Assembly: GCA_964525625.1 (NCBI GenBank)
Contig: CAZGKY010000064.1
Span: 1 to 11,028, forward strand
Length of the DNA: 11,028 nucleotides
DNA from: Stramentimicrobium sp964525625
GTDB taxonomy: Bacteria; Atribacterota; Phoenicimicrobiia; Phoenicimicrobiales; Stramentimicrobiaceae
Direction: 5' to 3'
Shown here: piece after piece, positions 1-6,678 of the stretch
How positions within the stretch are numbered: position 1 is the stretch's first letter
Layout: each line of letters starts with the position of its first letter
Translations under genes and position numbers: made by a program
Notes under the pieces: model-generated
The model's input: only the letters and a program-made list of their open reading frames with translations
The model's database searches: none
Told to the model about the DNA's origin: nothing

Positions 1-46
1 TTTTATGATAATGTCACCTTATTAATTATCTTGATAAAATGTCACT
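1..46 (+). repeat. Left-end region of an insertion sequence with two direct repeats
   Basis: Two copies of a GATAA-TGTCAC motif sit just before the transposase start: GATAATGTCAC at 7-17 and GATAAAATGTCAC at 33-45, the second ending one base before the ATG. Elements of the ISNCY/IS1202 type commonly carry short TGACA-containing repeats at their ends, which are read as transposase-binding sites, so this is probably the terminal or subterminal region. The outer boundary and any target duplication lie off the left edge. No matching right end (GTGACATT...) was found further on. The repeats are seen directly; their role is inferred. Confidence 0.5.
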
Positions 47-702
47 ATGAATAAAAAGGTATATTATCAGATGTCTCAAAAACAACTTGGTAGGTATGTG
101 ACTATCTCTAAGCTGATAGAAAGCAAGCTAACAGTAAAACAGGCAGCAATATCTTTAGGTCTTTCTACCCGGCAAATACTTCGCCTCCAGAAAGGAGTAA
201 AAACATCTGGGGTAAATGCGCTTGTACACAAGAATAGCGGTAGAAGGCCACATCATGCGCTTGGTGAATTCTTAAGAGAAAAGATCATTGCCTTAAAAAA
301 GTCACCTACCTACGTTAATGCCAACTTCTGTCACTTTCAGAAATTACTGGCAGAATAGGAAGAGATTAAAATAAGTTATGCGGCCTTGTATACCCTCTTA
401 AAGAAGGCTGGTATCACCAGTCCCAAGAAACGCAGGCGCTTTCGGGGACATCGCAGAAGAAAACGCAAAGAACAAGCGGGATTACTGATACAATTAGAGG
501 CCTCCCCCTTTAGCCGGTTATCTGACGGCAAAGAGTATCATCTGCAGGGGGGATTGATGATGCTACGGGCCAGGTAGTAGGTCTTTATCTAGCCGAGGGT
601 GAATGTCTGGAAGGATATTTCCAGGTAGTCTGGCTCATGCTATTGGACTTTGGTATCTTGATGAGTACCTATTTATATTGCCATAGTATTTTTTTCTCCT
701 AA
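47..702 (+). pseudogene. Decayed ISNCY/IS1202-family transposase, N-terminal half
   Basis: Three blocks join into one transposase-like reading. Block one (47-355) carries a helix-turn-helix DNA-binding region (KLTVKQAAISLGLSTRQILR, about residues 28-47) and the linker LVHKNSGRRP. An in-frame TAG at 356-358 interrupts it, and the same frame resumes with EEIKISYAALYTLLKKAGI and the Arg-rich HRRRKR stretch, reaching LIQLEASPF, where the family usually has an Asp (LIQ-D-SP). At the G6 run 547-552 the homology moves to the -1 frame: IDDATGQVVGLYLAEGECLE from 553, ending at TAA 700-702. Adding one G restores HLQGGIDDATG. The later motif, usually SDRHTIF, reads LYCHSIF here, so a DDE catalytic Asp has become Tyr (codon TAT at 676-678). 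The C-terminal half, including the last catalytic Glu, is missing. The element cannot encode an active enzyme. Assignment rests on recalled family motifs, not a database search. Confidence 0.85.
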
Positions 703-1143
703 TATCCAACCTTATTGAGAAGGTCCTAACTGAGATTGATAATTTCTTAGTCACTTCTGCTGAGCAAAAACATTAAAAGCTTGGGGTAGAGTTTTTACAT
801 CTACCTTGCTGAAAACCGCCAGGGGATCACTAATTAGGTAACACCAAATGATAAGGATAAAGAGTTTTGTATTTATAATTGTGGATCAAAAATAACAAGG
901 GTATTTGCTTAGTATTTAAAGCTACTATAGTCTTTTCTATCTGAGCTTTAAGGTAGGTCTACCTAAAACAAAAACATTTGGGCAGCAGAAAAAAGTACCC
1001 ACAGAAATTTGACACAGAATGTTAAAAATATCATTTTTTTATTTGAAAGATAATATGTTATAATAATTATGAAAGTAACTTGCTGATACATTCTTATTAA
1101 TATATTGTTATCAAGTTATTTATGAAGAAAGGAGGAGAAGGCC
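703..1143. other. Non-coding stretch between IS remnant and bfn
   Basis: No convincing gene is present on either strand. A short open stretch at about 703-774 gives a helical-looking peptide ending AEQKH, but it has no start or ribosome-binding site and is not recognisable; it may be further transposon debris. An 8-bp inverted repeat, TTAAAGCT at 916-923 and AGCTTTAA at 944-951, encloses a 20-nt loop, and AGGTAG/CTACCT flank 2 nt at 951-964. The last 90 bases hold the promoter and ribosome-binding site of the following nuclease gene. Confidence 0.6.
1056..1064 (+). promoter_or_regulatory. Extended -10 promoter for the bifunctional nuclease gene
   Basis: TGTTATAAT is an exact extended -10 element (TG-n-TATAAT), with the hexamer at 1059-1064. 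The -35 position 17-18 nt upstream is only a T-rich stretch (TTTTTA/TTTTTT), which an extended -10 can tolerate. The predicted start near 1071 would give a leader of about 73 nt. No other sigma-70 site of similar quality lies between the transposase remnant and the gene. Confidence 0.5.
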
Positions 1144-1698
1144 ATGATCAAGGTGAAAGTTTTTGGGGTAGCAATTGATCCGGTAACAAAAGGATTTGTG
1201 GTTATTTTAAAAGATCAGGATGAAAAGAAATGGTTGCCAATATGGATAGGGCCTTATGAAGCCAAAATGATTTCTTTAGCCTTGGAAAAAACTAAACCCA
1301 AGAGACCTTTTTCTCCCGATTTAATTAAAAATATAATTGAATCTGCAGAATTATATTTAGAGAAAGTTGTTATCTCTGATATAAGAGATAATACCTATTT
1401 TGCTACTATGTGGTTAAAAAAGGGAGAAAAACAGTTGTTGATTGATGCTCGGCCTAGTGATGCTATTGCTATAGCCCTGAGGTTGGAATCACCAATTTAT
1501 ATTGCTGATGAAGTCATGAAAAAAGCATCAGTTGTTCATTCTTCCAAAGAAGAAGAGGTTGCTGTTCGCTTAGCTCAATTGAAGAATGAACTTCAGGTTG
1601 AGGTGGAAAAGGAAAATTACGAAAAAGCAGCCCAGATAAGAGATGAAATTAGACGTTTAGAAAAGATGAAAAATATTCCTCCTCTGAAGCCAAATTAA
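1144..1698 (+). CDS. Bifunctional nuclease (BFN/DUF151) with C-terminal UVR motif
   Basis: A 184-residue protein with an N-terminal BFN (DUF151) domain, about residues 1-130, and a C-terminal UVR motif, about 144-176 (LQVEVEKENYEKAAQIRDEI). Family landmarks are visible: LPIWIGPYEA at 31-40 and the signature DARPSDAIAIALRL at 101-114. Characterised BFN proteins are small nucleases acting on DNA and RNA; the UVR motif is a helical-hairpin protein-interaction element known from UvrB, UvrC, McsA and ClpC. The BFN-UVR architecture recurs in many bacteria. The exact substrate here is unknown. Start choice is firm: AAAGGAGG at 1128-1135 lies 8 nt before the ATG. A cytoplasmic location is expected, since no signal peptide or membrane segment is seen. 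An intrinsic terminator candidate follows at 1769-1797, so the gene may be monocistronic. Confidence 0.9.
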   Translation: MIKVKVFGVAIDPVTKGFVVILKDQDEKKWLPIWIGPYEAKMISLALEKTKPKRPFSPDLIKNIIESAELYLEKVVISDIRDNTYFATMWLKKGEKQLLIDARPSDAIAIALRLESPIYIADEVMKKASVVHSSKEEEVAVRLAQLKNELQVEVEKENYEKAAQIRDEIRRLEKMKNIPPLKPN

Positions 1699-1768
1699 AT
1701 GATATTGTCTAAGGCAATTTTTTAGTCCAGGTGGTTTTATAATAAAATATTTTGGATAATTCATTAAT

Positions 1769-1797
1769 CTTCCTGTGAAATAGCAGGGAGTTTTTTT
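1769..1797 (+). terminator. Intrinsic terminator after bfn
   Basis: CTTCCTG (1769-1775) pairs with CAGGGAG (1784-1790), giving a 7-bp stem with one G-T pair and an 8-nt loop, followed directly by seven Ts (1791-1797). It lies 71 bp after the nuclease stop codon. A TATAAT-like hexamer at 1738-1743 lies upstream. If that were the promoter of the next gene, the hairpin would sit in its leader and could act as an attenuator, but no matching -35 is visible, so a simple terminator is preferred. Confidence 0.65.
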
Positions 1798-1846
1798 ATA
1801 ATAATAGGTGCATTTTAAGATTATTTTGGAGGTAAACTGGAAAACT

Positions 1847-2557
1847 ATGCAGAAGATTATTATTAATCAGGCTATTTTTGAAAGATTCCCCCAATTTATA
1901 CGCGGTATTATTTTAGTACAAGATATTCAGATTGTGGAAAAAAATAAAAGAATTAAAAAACCACTAAATAAGATTATAGAACAGAGAAAATCGGAAAGGT
2001 TTGAATTTGATAATCATCCTTATCTTAAAGCCTGGGATAATGCTCATTTAAGATTTGGCTCAGACCCTCAGCAATACCCTCCCTCCACAAAATCTTTACT
2101 AATCAGGATAATGGGCGGGGGAGGTTTACCATTTATTAATTCAGTAGTGACCCTTTTCAATTATATTTCTATTAAATATCTGGTACCTTGTGGAGGCGAT
2201 GATGTCAGTAAAATTACTGGGAATCTCTGTCTTGGTTTTGCTACAGGAGAAGAGTTTTTCACTGGTTTAGGTGGTAGAGAAGTGGAACATCCTGATAAAG
2301 GAGAGGTAATATACTATGATGATCAGAGCAAGCAGGTTATGTGTAGAAGATGGAATTGGAGAAATGCGGAATTCTCTAAGATAAGCAATGATACCAGGAA
2401 AATTGTTATCAATATTGATGGAATTGATGGTATCCCCACCTCTTCCATAATTGAAGCGCGAGATGAATTGGCAGGCTTGCTACAAGAACATTGCGCAGCA
2501 AAACTAACTACTAATTTATTAACCTGTTCTAATCGGGAGATCTGTTTACCAGAATAG
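1847..2557 (+). CDS. Stand-alone B3/B4 tRNA-binding-domain protein (PheRS beta-like)
   Basis: A 236-residue protein matching the B3/B4 domain also found in the phenylalanyl-tRNA synthetase beta subunit (COG3382-type). Typical blocks are KAWDNAHLRFGSDPQQYPPS (61-80), the glycine-rich LIRIMGGGGLPFINSVVTLFN (85-105), LVPCGGDD (112-119) and CRRWNWRNAEFSKI (166-179). In PheRS the B3/B4 module hydrolyses mischarged Tyr-tRNA(Phe). Stand-alone copies are thought to bind or proofread aminoacyl-tRNA, but their function is not settled, so any editing role here is inference. The ATG at 1847 is preferred because GGAGG at 1828-1832 precedes it (14-nt spacing, rather long). A GTG at 1808 would add 13 residues but has no Shine-Dalgarno and starts 11 nt after the terminator T-tract. 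The Cys-containing C-terminus (LLTCSNREICLPE) looks lineage-specific. The protein is soluble and cytoplasmic. Confidence 0.85.
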   Translation: MQKIIINQAIFERFPQFIRGIILVQDIQIVEKNKRIKKPLNKIIEQRKSERFEFDNHPYLKAWDNAHLRFGSDPQQYPPSTKSLLIRIMGGGGLPFINSVVTLFNYISIKYLVPCGGDDVSKITGNLCLGFATGEEFFTGLGGREVEHPDKGEVIYYDDQSKQVMCRRWNWRNAEFSKISNDTRKIVINIDGIDGIPTSSIIEARDELAGLLQEHCAAKLTTNLLTCSNREICLPE

Positions 2558-2694
2558 GGTTTATTATTCATTTTTTACTAATCTTATTATTGCCAATATC
2601 TAATTTGGAAAAGGTTATTCTTTAAAATAATCAGATATAACAAATATATATCCAGTTATTCTTAATATTCATTATTATTACGAAAAATGGATAA

Positions 2695-2723
2695 TTGACA
2701 CTAGCAGTATAATTATGTTATGA
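2695..2723 (+). promoter_or_regulatory. Candidate clpB promoter
   Basis: A perfect -35 hexamer TTGACA lies at 2695-2700. At 17-bp spacing the -10 would be TTATGA (2718-2723), a weak match. A perfect TATAAT lies at 2708-2713, only 7 nt after the -35, and lacks its own -35. One of these probably drives clpB; the start cannot be fixed by eye. No CIRCE element (TTAGCACTC-N9-GAGTGCTAA), CtsR-type heptad repeat or sigma-32-like site was found in 2558-2750. Confidence 0.4.
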
Positions 2724-2750
2724 GAACAATTTTCGAAAAGGAGAACAGTT

Positions 2751-5348
2751 ATGATACAATTTGATAAGTTTACTATTAAAGCTCAAGAGGCAATAAGCGA
2801 GGCTCAACAATTGGCGGTACAATATAACCACCAAGAAATTAAAAGTGAACACCTATTATTGGCTTTAATAAGACAGAGAGATGGAATTATTCCTTCGGTC
2901 TTAACAAAATTAGAAATAGATAGCACTGATTTAGAGGCTTTCTTAGAAAAAAGATTAGAGCAGCTTCCCAGTGTATATGGAGGAGGAAGTGGTCAGTACA
3001 TAGGAAATGAATTAAATACAGTGTTTAATAAGGCTATTCAGGAAGCCGCAAAGATAAAGGATGAATATATCAGTACCGAACACCTTTTCTTAGCCTTGAT
3101 TGAATTGGAGGATAGTTCTTTTGCTAGATATTTTCGAGAAAAGGGTATCAATAGAGATAATGTTTATCGAGCATTGATGAATATCAGAGGTAAGCAGAGA
3201 ATAACCGATCAGAATCCCGAGGAAAAGTATCAGGCTTTAGAAAAATATTCCCGGGATTTAACTCAATTAGCCCGAGAAGGAAAACTGGATCCGGTAATAG
3301 GCAGGGATGATGAAATAAGAAGAGTCATGCAGATACTATCTCGAAGAACAAAAAATAATCCCGTATTAATAGGTGAGCCAGGTGTTGGAAAAACTGCTAT
3401 CGTAGAAGGTCTGGCACGAAGGATAGTAAGTGGTGATGTTCCAGAAGGGCTAAAAAATAAAAGAGTCATTGCTTTAGATATAAGTGCTTTAGTGGCCGGA
3501 GCAAAATTTAGGGGAGAGTTTGAAGACCGACTGAAAGCAGTATTAAAAGAGATAGAACAAGCTGAAGGTTCCATTATCTTATTTATAGATGAAATCCATA
3601 CTTTAGTTGGCGCTGGCGCAGCAGAAGGTGCAGTAGATGCCTCAAATATGTTAAAACCAGCTTTAGCCAGAGGCGAATTGCATTGTATTGGTGCCACAAC
3701 TTTAAAAGAATATAGAAAATATATTGAAAAGGATGCTGCTTTAGAAAGAAGGTTTCAGATGGTATTGATAAAAGAACCAAGTGTGGAGGATACTATTGCT
3801 ATTTTAAGGGGTTTGAAAGAACGTTACGAAGTTCACCATGGAGTTAAGATTATGGACTCTGCTTTAATTGCTGCAGCTACGCTTTCTCATCGCTATATTA
3901 CTGATCGTTTTTTACCAGATAAGGCAATTGATTTAGTTGATGAAGCTGCTTCTGGATTGCGCATGGAAATTGATAGCATGCCAGTAGAGATAGATGAGAT
4001 ACAGAGAAAGATAATGCAGCTTCAGATTGAAAAACAGGCTTTGAAAAAGGATAATGATGTTGTTGCCCGAGAAAAGATTAAAAATATCGATCATACCTTA
4101 AGTAACTTAGAAGAAGAAAAGAAAAATTTGATGTTAAGATGGAATCATGAGAAAGAGATTATTCAAAAAATTAATCAGATTAAAAGCGAAATTGAAAAGG
4201 CTAAAACAGAAGCAGAACAAGCGGAAAGAAGTGGCGATCTTAATCGATTAGCAGAAATAAAATATGGTAGAATGCCCGCCTTAGAGAAACAGCTGGAAGA
4301 AAATAATAAAAAGATTGCTTCTCTTCAAAAGAGTTCCCGAATGCTAAAAGAGGAAATAACGGAAGAAGATATTGCTCAGATTGTAGCTAAGTGGACTAAT
4401 ATTCCTGTAGGACGTTTAATGGAAGGAGAAACTGAAAAGTTAATTCGGATGGAACAGGAATTAAAGAAAAGAGTAGTGGGACAGGATGAGGCAGTAAGTC
4501 TGGTGTCTAATGCTATCAGGCGTTCGAGAGTAGGAATTTCCGACCCTAATAGACCTATCGGTTCCTTTATATTTATGGGTCCCACTGGGGTTGGAAAGAC
4601 TGAATTAGCTCGTAGCTTAGCTTCTTTTTTATTTAATAATGAGAACGCTCTGGTAAGAATAGATATGTCTGAGTATATGGAGAAACATAGTGTTGCGAGA
4701 TTAATTGGAGCTCCTCCTGGATATGTCGGTTATGAAGAAGGAGGTCAATTAACTGAAATTGTCAGGCGTAGACCGTATTCGGTAATTCTTTTTGATGAAA
4801 TTGAAAAAGCTCATCATGATGTATTCAATATATTGCTACAAATAATGGATGATGGAAGATTGACTGATGGCCAGGGAAGAGTGGTTAATTTTAAAAATAC
4901 TATCTTGATTATGACCTCTAATATTGGTAGTCAATATATTTATCAATTAAACTCTGCTAATAAAGAAGAAATGGCTCGACGGATTGATCAGGTATTGAGG
5001 GACCATTTTAAACCGGAATTCCTAAATAGAGTGGATGAGATAATAACCTTTAATCGCTTGGAAAAAGAGCATATTATTCAAATTGTTGATATTCAACTCA
5101 ATATTTTAAGGCAACGCTTACAAGATAAGGAAATTAATTTAATAGTAAGTAACCGGGTTAAAGAAATTCTAGCAGAACGAGGATTTGATCCTCAGTTTGG
5201 TGCCAGACCTTTAAAAAGAACTATCCAAAGATACCTTCAGGATCCCCTGGCTTTACAGATGCTGGAAGGAAAGATCAAAGAAAAAGATACTGTCCAGGTG
5301 GACTTTGAGGAAGAGAAAAAAGAAATTGTCTTTAGCATTAAAAGTTAA
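2751..5348 (+). CDS. clpB: ATP-dependent chaperone ClpB (Hsp100 disaggregase)
   Basis: An 865-residue Hsp100 protein of full ClpB length. ClpB forms a hexamer that works with DnaK/DnaJ/GrpE to thread and rescue aggregated proteins in the cytoplasm. Order of parts: Clp N domain with two repeats (about 1-148); first AAA+ domain with Walker A GEPGVGKT (208-215), Walker B FIDE (278-281), sensor GATT (314-317) and arginine pair ERR (332-334); long coiled-coil M domain (about 405-535); second AAA+ domain with Walker A GPTGVGKT (610-617), Walker B LFDE (680-683) and pore loop GYVGYEEGG; C-terminal D2-small domain. The long M domain and the absence of a ClpP-docking IGF loop separate it from ClpC and ClpA. 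The first pore loop reads GAKFRGEF, with Phe where E. coli has Tyr. AAAAGGAG at 2736-2743 lies 7 nt before the ATG. A strong terminator follows 23 bp after the stop. No lesion is seen. Confidence 0.97.
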   Translation: MIQFDKFTIKAQEAISEAQQLAVQYNHQEIKSEHLLLALIRQRDGIIPSVLTKLEIDSTDLEAFLEKRLEQLPSVYGGGSGQYIGNELNTVFNKAIQEAAKIKDEYISTEHLFLALIELEDSSFARYFREKGINRDNVYRALMNIRGKQRITDQNPEEKYQALEKYSRDLTQLAREGKLDPVIGRDDEIRRVMQILSRRTKNNPVLIGEPGVGKTAIVEGLARRIVSGDVPEGLKNKRVIALDISALVAGAKFRGEFEDRLKAVLKEIEQAEGSIILFIDEIHTLVGAGAAEGAVDASNMLKPALARGELHCIGATTLKEYRKYIEKDAALERRFQMVLIKEPSVEDTIAILRGLKERYEVHHGVKIMDSALIAAATLSHRYITDRFLPDKAIDLVDEAASGLRMEIDSMPVEIDEIQRKIMQLQIEKQALKKDNDVVAREKIKNIDHTLSNLEEEKKNLMLRWNHEKEIIQKINQIKSEIEKAKTEAEQAERSGDLNRLAEIKYGRMPALEKQLEENNKKIASLQKSSRMLKEEITEEDIAQIVAKWTNIPVGRLMEGETEKLIRMEQELKKRVVGQDEAVSLVSNAIRRSRVGISDPNRPIGSFIFMGPTGVGKTELARSLASFLFNNENALVRIDMSEYMEKHSVARLIGAPPGYVGYEEGGQLTEIVRRRPYSVILFDEIEKAHHDVFNILLQIMDDGRLTDGQGRVVNFKNTILIMTSNIGSQYIYQLNSANKEEMARRIDQVLRDHFKPEFLNRVDEIITFNRLEKEHIIQIVDIQLNILRQRLQDKEINLIVSNRVKEILAERGFDPQFGARPLKRTIQRYLQDPLALQMLEGKIKEKDTVQVDFEEEKKEIVFSIKS

Positions 5349-5371
5349 GTGTTGATAATTATTTTAAATTT

Positions 5372-5407
5372 AGCCTCCGCGTTTTGTGCGGAGGCTGTTT
5401 ATTTTAG
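5372..5407 (+). terminator. Strong terminator of clpB
   Basis: AGCCTCCGC (5372-5380) and GCGGAGGCT (5388-5396) form a perfect 9-bp GC-rich stem around a 7-nt loop (GTTTTGT), followed by the T-rich tail GTTTATTTT. It stands out sharply from the AT-rich surroundings. On the minus strand the same hairpin is followed by a mixed A/T tract, so it might also stop transcripts from the converging toast-rack gene, less efficiently. Confidence 0.9.
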
Positions 5408-5550
5408 TTTTCACAATTTAAGGAAAAGAGCTTACCAAAAAGGGTAAACAAGAAAAAGCCAAAACTCTTTGCAAAGTACTTTGTGCCATCCGCTTGGTGT
5501 GTGGGTTGTTACTTTATTAGATTAGCTTATATATCTTATTATTTTATTGT

Positions 5551-6603
5551 TTATAGATAATGAATGTTAATCTGAGAAATACCGCAATCAATTTTTATAT
5601 CAAGTCGATATTCAGCACTATCATAATTCTGAGAGATATAGGTTTTATCTTCCTGTTGTTGGAAATGTTCATCAAAATCTTTAATACTAAGTCCGGTATC
5701 AAGATAAATTTTTGTTCCTACATTATCGGGGATGGCAATATCAATTAGCGAGACTCCTGAGTCTATGTTTATTCTTCCATTGTACTGAGGTGCAATAATA
5801 TTAATTTTAGAAGCGCCACTCTTCAGGAAGAAATTTTCTATTTTAAATTTAGATAAATCATAATCTATCGATGTTGCTCCAGTTTCCAAGAAAAGGTTGT
5901 AAACTATATCAGTATTTAATTTTAAATCAATATTATTTTTTGGACTTCGTGCCATTTTATCTGAAATGGGATGATGAGTTATTAGTACTTTGGCTTCATC
6001 ATTCAGAACAGAAAACTCTTCTATAGGCTTAAATTCTGGATAGCGGTAGCTAACCTGGCACTGATAAAGAAGGTTGGTTGGGGATTTCAAAGAAAAAGAA
6101 CCAACAGTATAATTTAAATGGAAATTAGCTTTCTGAATCAGAGGAACTAATATGGTCTCTTCACTTATTATTTCACTTGTTTCTGATACTATTAATTCTT
6201 CTTCCGTCTTTTCCTCTGCTTCTGTTAATGTTTCTGATATTTCTTCTGGTAGGCTTTCTTCTGTAATTACTTCATGTCTTACCGTCCGGACTGGACTGGG
6301 AATCATTTCAATTTCTCTTTGTAGAGTTTCTACTTTAAAAGCAATTTGTTTTTCCCATTGCAGATCTAATCCCAGATAATTGCTACTTACACCTAACATA
6401 ATTCCTACTAATATAACCAGGGGTCCTAACCAGGAAAGTCTTCTTCTAAAGATTAAGCTAATACCTAAACTTACTAATAACAGAGGCCAGAGCCTAAGGA
6501 TATCTGGCCAAACTGACCATTCCAGAATATGTAGATTATTCAACAATAAAATAACACCAATCAGGATAATAATTAAACCTTTTAAAAACTGTGTCAAACT
6601 CAT
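5551..6603 (-). CDS. LiaF-like membrane protein with C-terminal toast-rack domain
   Basis: A 350-residue membrane protein. Three hydrophobic segments at about 7-22, 36-52 and 59-75 form a LiaI/LiaF-type (DUF5668-like) N-terminal module. A very acidic, Ser/Thr-rich linker follows (about 111-149, mostly E, S, T). The C-terminal half (about 157-350) is beta-rich and carries a repeated motif, small-Gly-x-Ser-x-Ile, at ETGATSI (240), KSGASKI (261), DSGVSLI (281), DTGLSIK (302) and DCGISQI (339). This matches the toast-rack/DUF2154-type fold of LiaF proteins. In Bacilli, LiaF restrains the LiaSR envelope-stress system, but no histidine kinase or regulator gene is visible here, so a signalling role is only inference. 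The start ATG at 6603 is preceded by AGGAG, 8 nt upstream, inside a hairpin loop. It lies 75 bp downstream of the TPR gene and may share its transcript. It converges on clpB. Confidence 0.8.
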   Translation of the reverse strand: MSLTQFLKGLIIILIGVILLLNNLHILEWSVWPDILRLWPLLLVSLGISLIFRRRLSWLGPLVILVGIMLGVSSNYLGLDLQWEKQIAFKVETLQREIEMIPSPVRTVRHEVITEESLPEEISETLTEAEEKTEEELIVSETSEIISEETILVPLIQKANFHLNYTVGSFSLKSPTNLLYQCQVSYRYPEFKPIEEFSVLNDEAKVLITHHPISDKMARSPKNNIDLKLNTDIVYNLFLETGATSIDYDLSKFKIENFFLKSGASKINIIAPQYNGRINIDSGVSLIDIAIPDNVGTKIYLDTGLSIKDFDEHFQQQEDKTYISQNYDSAEYRLDIKIDCGISQINIHYL

Positions 6604-6624
6604 TTTTAGAGCTCCTCTCTAAAA
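6604..6624 (-). promoter_or_regulatory. Hairpin presenting the Shine-Dalgarno of the toast-rack gene in its loop
   Basis: On the minus strand TTTTAGAG, AGGAG, CTCTAAAA is a perfect 8-bp inverted repeat whose 5-nt loop is exactly the Shine-Dalgarno core AGGAG. The 3' arm ends directly next to the ATG (6603). The stem has six A-T and two G-C pairs, so it is weak and could open with temperature or ribosome binding. The inverted repeat is seen directly; an effect on translation is inference. Confidence 0.45.
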
Positions 6625-6654
6625 TTTGGAGATAATGTAATTTACCTAATTATT

Positions 6655-6672
6655 AATTATTAATTAATAATT
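6655..6672. repeat. 18-bp perfect AT palindrome between TPR and toast-rack genes
   Basis: AATTATTAATTAATAATT is a perfect palindrome, followed on the plus strand by a T run (6671-6677). It lies only 7 bp from the stop of the TPR gene. It contains no G or C, so as a terminator it would be very weak, and for the minus-strand gene it is preceded, not followed, by the U-rich side. It could be an operator or chance in AT-rich DNA. Confidence 0.35.
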
Positions 6673-6678
6673 TTTTTA

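Noticed and set aside
171..214. P-loop Arg in the Lon-like protein (GTGRS, residues 69-73; positions in the protein, gene at 7927-10371) as an inactivating change
   Set aside because: Arg at this place is, as far as I recall, usual in this Lon-like family, and the protease dyad is intact, so it is not evidence of a dead enzyme. The start and end given here do not mark a nucleotide site; the codons lie at about 10153-10176.
545..556. G6 run as a programmed -1 frameshift site of the transposase
   Set aside because: Some insertion sequences use programmed frameshifting, but this one also has an in-frame stop, a lost catalytic Asp and no C-terminal half, so simple decay explains it better.
703..774. 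Short open stretch coding for a helical peptide ending AEQKH
   Set aside because: No start codon with a ribosome-binding site, only about 24 codons, and no recognisable family; probably transposon debris or chance.
2323..2571. Minus-strand open frame opposite the end of the B3/B4 gene
   Set aside because: It overlaps a well-supported gene, lacks a Shine-Dalgarno and shows no recognisable domain.
3263..3780. Long antisense open frames beneath clpB
   Set aside because: They lie opposite the conserved first AAA+ domain of clpB, have no ribosome-binding site and give low-complexity, non-family proteins.
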